Origin: Candidatus Alcyoniella australis
GTDB lineage: Bacteria > Lernaellota > Lernaellaia > JAVCCG01 > Alcyoniellaceae
Direction: 5' to 3'
Assembly: GCA_030765605.1 (NCBI GenBank)
Contig: JAVCCG010000115.1
Location: forward strand, 1-7,967
DNA length: 7,967 bases
The notes below the pieces were generated by a model that searched no databases, had not been told where the DNA came from, and saw only the letters and a list, made by a program, of their open reading frames with translations. Below are positions 5,410 through 7,967 of the stretch, one piece after another. Position numbers and translations under genes: made by a program. How positions within the stretch are numbered: position 1 is the stretch's first letter; each line of letters starts with the position of its first letter.

Positions 5410-6438
5410 ATGAGTTCAACGCCCTCTACATCAACATCCGCACCTCAAGCTTTTCCCTGGCCCCCGCACAAGGTCCTCGAGTACTCCCTTGCCAACACCA
5501 GGCAGGTGCGGCTGCGGGGCAATTACGCGACACGCTTGGGCGTCTGGCTGATGCTGCGTCTGGTGCGCGGCCTGTCGTGGAATTGCGCCTACCGCCTGGG
5601 CTCGATGATCGGTCGGCTGCTGGGCCTGCTGCGCATCCGGCGCTCCGTGGCGATGACCAATCTCGATATCGTCTATGGCCAGACCAAGACCGCGGCGCAG
5701 AAGAAAAAGATCTATCGCGATTCGCTGCTCAACGTCGGCCGCCAGATGGTCAACTATTTGCGCATTCCGCTGATGGACGATAAATTTTGGGACGAATGCT
5801 TCGACCTTGAGAACGAGCATATTCTCCGCGACGCCTACAACCAGGGCCGCGGAGTGATTTTTCTCTACATGCACTTCGGCCCCTGGGAGCTGCCCGGCGG
5901 CAAGATCAGTCGCGCGGGCTATCCGTTGGCCGTGGTGGCCAAGCGGCTGAAGAACCCGGTGGTCGACAAGCTGATGATCGACGCGCGCAGCGCAATGAAC
6001 CTGGGCACGATCTTCCACCGCGACGCCATGGACCGCATTCGCAGCGGGCTGAAAAGCGGCGAGGGGATCATCATGGTCATCGACCAAAACATGAAGCGCT
6101 CCCAGGGCGTGTTCGTCGATTGGCTGGGACGCAGCGCCTCCACCGTGCGCTCGACCGCCTGGATCGCCCGCGAGACCGGTGCGCCGGTGATCACCGGCTA
6201 CGCGGTGCAGACCGGTCCCAAGCGCTTTAAAATGGTGATGACCGAACAGATCGACTGGCAGTCGCACCCGGACCCCGACCAGGAGCTGATCGTCAATACC
6301 CAGCGCTACGTGGGCGCCCTGGAGAAACGCATCTACCAGATGCCCGAGCAATGGTTCTGGCTGCATCGCCGCTGGAAAGTCCAACCCGAGGGCGTGGCCA
6401 ACCCCTATGACAAGCCTTCAAACTCGTCCGTCAGCTAA
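5410..6438 (+). CDS. LpxL/HtrB-family lysophospholipid (lipid A) acyltransferase
   Basis: A 342-residue inner-membrane acyltransferase. Known family members move an acyl chain from acyl-ACP onto Kdo-lipid A or a related acceptor at the cytoplasmic face. Numbering from the ATG at 5410: a hydrophobic N-terminal anchor at ~43-76 (GVWLMLRLVRGLSWN ... IGRLLGLL), VAMTNLDIVYG (80-90), the HX4E catalytic motif in HFGPWE (155-160), an SGEGIIMVIDQN strand (216-227), and the C-terminal EQWFWLHRRWK block (313-323), all diagnostic of the family. It is somewhat longer than LpxL (~306). An in-frame TTG at 5362 would add 16 Ser/Thr-rich residues but has no ribosome-binding site; GAGAAGAAAG precedes the ATG. 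It supports a Gram-negative envelope. Whether the acceptor is lipid A or another glycolipid cannot be told from sequence. Confidence 0.87.
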   Translation: MSSTPSTSTSAPQAFPWPPHKVLEYSLANTRQVRLRGNYATRLGVWLMLRLVRGLSWNCAYRLGSMIGRLLGLLRIRRSVAMTNLDIVYGQTKTAAQKKKIYRDSLLNVGRQMVNYLRIPLMDDKFWDECFDLENEHILRDAYNQGRGVIFLYMHFGPWELPGGKISRAGYPLAVVAKRLKNPVVDKLMIDARSAMNLGTIFHRDAMDRIRSGLKSGEGIIMVIDQNMKRSQGVFVDWLGRSASTVRSTAWIARETGAPVITGYAVQTGPKRFKMVMTEQIDWQSHPDPDQELIVNTQRYVGALEKRIYQMPEQWFWLHRRWKVQPEGVANPYDKPSNSSVS

Positions 6439-6471
6439 ATCAACAATTTACTGCCGGCGCGAGGAATATGC

Positions 6472-6500
6472 TTGACATTGGCGACGAGTCGCGATATGGT
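6472..6500 (+). promoter_or_regulatory. Strong sigma70-type promoter of the RRM gene
   Basis: TTGACA (6472-6477) is a perfect -35. After 17 nt comes TATGGT (6495-6500), four of six to TATAAT. Transcription would start near 6507, leaving ~214 nt of leader before the ATG at 6721. It begins about 34 nt after the acyltransferase stop, so the RRM gene is probably its own transcription unit. Confidence 0.7.
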
Positions 6501-6517
6501 ATATTTAGAATATCCAA

Positions 6518-6721
6518 ATGGTTGGGTATTGCGACAAGGATAGATTCCGGCTTACCCTACATACTCTTCCTTTATTGGTTTCCCAAAAAAGGTTTGTACG
6601 TAAGGAAAGTGCAGGAAGGATGACGACCCTAGTGGTCGTCCCGGCTATGGCGGGCACTAATGCTCGTCAAGTGAATTGCGCCGTCCTTAAGGCGTCGCAT
6701 CAGAAAGCGAGATACGAGTAA
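6518..6721 (+). CDS. Possible leader ORF overlapping the RRM gene start
   Basis: A 67-codon open frame begins about 11 nt after the predicted transcription start and ends in TAA whose last base is the A of the RRM ATG (TAATG, 6719-6723). An internal in-frame ATG at 6620, preceded by GCAGGAAGG, would give a 33-residue version. The 1-nt overlap is the arrangement seen in translationally coupled genes. The first ATG has no ribosome-binding site, and the peptide resembles nothing I recognise. The frame may simply be open by chance within a structured leader. Confidence 0.2.
   Translation: MVGYCDKDRFRLTLHTLPLLVSQKRFVRKESAGRMTTLVVVPAMAGTNARQVNCAVLKASHQKARYE
6622..6640 (+). promoter_or_regulatory. 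Hairpin in the RRM leader
   Basis: GACGACC (6622-6628) and GGTCGTC (6634-6640) are perfect reverse complements around the loop CTAGT. The hairpin sits ~80 nt before the RRM start and overlaps the internal ATG at 6620-6622, just after the purine-rich GGAAAGTGCAGGAAGG. A second, weaker pairing CCCG/CGGG follows at 6640-6654. There is no U-tract, so it is not an intrinsic terminator. A regulatory or RNA-stabilising role is inferred. Confidence 0.5.
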
Positions 6722-7023
6722 TGGGTAAGAAAATGTATGTTGGTGGCCTAAGCTGGAACACAACCGACGAAATCCTTCGTAGCGAGTTCGCCAAGTTCGG
6801 CGAGGTTACCGACGTAGCCGTGATTAAAGACCGCGACACCGGTCGCTCCAGAGGCTTCGGGTTTGTGACCATGGGCGACGAGGAGAGCTGCAAGTCCGCA
6901 ATGGCCGCATTGGACGGCAAAGAGCTGGACGGACGCACCATCAAGGTCAACGAGGCGCAGGACAAAGGCCCTCGTAACTCTGGCGGCGGCGGCGGCGGCG
7001 GCGGTGGTCGCGACCGCTGGTAG
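6721..7023 (+). CDS. RRM-domain RNA-binding protein with glycine-rich tail
   Basis: A 100-residue single-RRM protein, the size of the glycine-rich Rbp proteins of cyanobacteria and related small RRM proteins in other bacteria. RNP2 is MYVGGL (5-10) and RNP1 is RSRGFGFV (42-49), so the three usual RNA-stacking aromatics are present (Tyr6, Phe46, Phe48). The domain ends near residue 80. The tail is nine consecutive Gly (88-96) followed by RDRW. Such proteins bind single-stranded RNA in the cytoplasm; some cyanobacterial members are cold-induced. The ribosome-binding site is weak (CGAG, 5 nt upstream), fitting control through the long leader. The gene is bracketed by its own strong promoter and terminator. 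Confidence 0.92.
   Translation: MGKKMYVGGLSWNTTDEILRSEFAKFGEVTDVAVIKDRDTGRSRGFGFVTMGDEESCKSAMAALDGKELDGRTIKVNEAQDKGPRNSGGGGGGGGGRDRW
6984..7010 (+). repeat. GGC/GGT codon run encoding the Gly tail
   Basis: Nine consecutive Gly codons, nearly all GGC, encode the Gly run near the C-terminus of the RRM protein. A near-pure trinucleotide run like this can vary in length between strains by slippage; one interrupting GGT near its end slightly breaks the purity. Confidence 0.7.
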
Positions 7024-7090
7024 ACTGAACTGAGCCGAAGAGACCGCAAGTCTGAAACTGCGATCTGAAATCGGCAACCATTGCGAATAA

Positions 7091-7127
7091 GAGGGGCGGG
7101 GCCCGACAAAGGCTCCGCTCCTTTTTT
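7091..7127 (+). terminator. Rho-independent terminator of the RRM gene
   Basis: GGGGCGGGGCC (7093-7103) pairs with GGCTCCGCTCC (7111-7121) as an 11-bp stem containing two G-U pairs, around the loop CGACAAA. Six T follow directly (7122-7127). It sits ~70 nt after the RRM stop and closes that transcription unit. Confidence 0.9.
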
Positions 7128-7269
7128 GCCTATATTCCCGGCCTTAAAAATTCCTCGGTATGATAAATAGCGAACAATATTAATTAGATAGCATGTTGTG
7201 CGTCATGCTGAAATCATTTATGCAATTTTCGTAATCATATTATGTTGAGTATGGTGGGCCCCGAACTTC
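7128..7269. other. AT-rich spacer between convergent genes
   Basis: After the terminator about 140 bases are clearly AT-rich compared with the rest of the window. The only structure I see is AGCATG (7190-7195) with CATGCT (7204-7209), a 6-bp hairpin with an 8-nt loop. On the minus strand it lies ~60 nt beyond the dehydrogenase stop and is followed by AT-rich sequence without a real U-run, so it is at most a weak terminator. No gene is supported here. Confidence 0.5.
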
Positions 7270-7967
7270 TTACGTGAGGGGCTCGTGCGGATACTGCGCA
7301 TTGCGTTTCTGGAACAATAGGACATTCTTCTTCAGGATAACGCCCTCGTCGATCACCATGGCGCGTCGAATCGTCTCGTTTTCGAGCCAGCCCTCGTGTT
7401 CTGACAACACCGTCGGTATGTGGACAATCAGCGCAGCAGAGACCGACCGGGACGCGCTTTCCCAAAGATAGCTGGGTGTATGATCTACTGCGTAGTAGTC
7501 CACCGTGCCGACTTTGAACATCGGGGCATCAAAAGTGGTCGGTTTGGAAAATGAGAATCCCATTCCTGCGTCGCAGCTAACATCGACGATGAGGCAATCC
7601 CTCTTAAGGCGCGCAACATCCTCCGCGGCAATGAACATGAGCGGCTCATACGGATTCTGAAGGATCCCATTCACGATGATGTCGGCTTCACAAAGCAGGT
7701 CGAGAAAAGGTCTTTCCGTCCCGTCGTGTTCCACGACGAGGAGTCGTGGTTCACCCTGCTTGCCCTTGCGCAGGTGAACATAGTGACAATCCAGCACTTC
7801 CTCTCGGACCTTGTGGGCGGGACGTTGAATGCAGACCGTGATGTCTTTGAACCCACGAGCTTTGAGTGCGTAAATAGCCCCCCTACTTACCGCACCAAAG
7901 CTGACGATGATCGTCTTGCGCTGGTCGCCATAATTCCCGTCGATCCCCTTCAATTGAAGAGCATGCA
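7270..7967 (-). CDS. Alanine dehydrogenase/PNT-like NAD(P)-binding protein, 5'-truncated by window edge (N5-(carboxyethyl)ornithine synthase-like)
   Basis: The frame is open to the right edge. The TTG at 7953, the first possible start, is an internal Leu (visible start HALQLKGIDGNYG), so only the last ~231 residues are present. They correspond to the C-terminal nucleotide-binding half of the alanine dehydrogenase/pyridine nucleotide transhydrogenase fold: a Rossmann strand and turn TIIVSFGAVSRGA with GxVxxG at visible residues 24-29, then ADIIVNGIL, IVDVSCDAGMGFSF (from ~126), and DHTPSYLW (161-168). The DVSCD and DHTPS blocks suggest the N5-(carboxyethyl)ornithine synthase-like branch, reductive condensation of pyruvate with an amino group, more than classical Ald; this is from memory of the family and not firm. 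Third codon positions are less GC-rich than in the window's left genes, and it is convergent with the RRM unit. Confidence 0.72.
   Translation of the reverse strand, partial: HALQLKGIDGNYGDQRKTIIVSFGAVSRGAIYALKARGFKDITVCIQRPAHKVREEVLDCHYVHLRKGKQGEPRLLVVEHDGTERPFLDLLCEADIIVNGILQNPYEPLMFIAAEDVARLKRDCLIVDVSCDAGMGFSFSKPTTFDAPMFKVGTVDYYAVDHTPSYLWESASRSVSAALIVHIPTVLSEHEGWLENETIRRAMVIDEGVILKKNVLLFQKRNAQYPHEPLT

Noticed and set aside
5431-6384. 317-codon minus-strand frame opposite the acyltransferase
   Set aside because: His/Gln/Val-rich antisense shadow. The plus strand carries all LpxL-family motifs.
7235-7471. Short frames on both strands over the dehydrogenase 3' end
   Set aside because: They overlap a frame with clear Rossmann and family motifs, and none has a ribosome-binding site or recognisable content.

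Overview
The window reads as a chromosomal segment of an uncultured or little-studied Gram-negative bacterium with GC-rich coding sequence. A lipid A-type acyltransferase (outer-membrane biogenesis) and a lipoprotein whose lipidated Cys is followed by a run of Asp residues, a style common in Myxococcota and neighbouring 'deltaproteobacterial' candidate phyla, support that. The placement is an inference; nothing here fixes the taxon.

Layout. Positions 1-242 are non-coding and hold three copies (two direct, one inverted) of an imperfect ~31-50 nt intergenic repeat with a GC-rich self-complementary core. The inverted copy ends on the stop codon of the first gene. Positions 242-2233 (minus) encode a lipoprotein with a GH105/GH88-like six-hairpin glycosidase domain and a C-terminal TPR-like helical region. 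A 112-nt divergent promoter region separates it from a plus-strand run, 2346-5238: a histidine phosphatase, a methyltransferase with an N-terminal Trm112/YcaR-like zinc-ribbon segment, a secreted SRPBCC-fold protein, and a protein with two TFIIB-type zinc ribbons. Gaps are 5, 48 and 2 nt, so at least the outer pairs look co-transcribed. The 48-nt gap carries a hairpin that would cover the Shine-Dalgarno of the third gene. Positions 5410-6438 encode an LpxL/HtrB-family acyltransferase, probably with its own promoter.

Positions 6472-7127 form a self-contained unit: a strong sigma70-like promoter, an unusually long (~214 nt) leader with a perfect hairpin and a small ORF overlapping the next start by one base, a 100-residue RRM RNA-binding protein with a Gly-rich tail, and a strong rho-independent terminator. 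After ~140 AT-rich bases, the 3' part of an alanine dehydrogenase/N5-(carboxyethyl)ornithine synthase-like gene lies on the minus strand and runs off the right edge. Its codon use is visibly less GC-biased than that of the left genes.

Most of the window is ordinary housekeeping and envelope content, and I see no defence system, CRISPR array, transposase or recognisable new multi-gene system. The items most worth a second look are the left-end repeat family, the SD-covering hairpin at 3960-3988, the long structured leader of the RRM gene, and two domain fusions (glycosidase + TPR lipoprotein; Trm112-like + methyltransferase).
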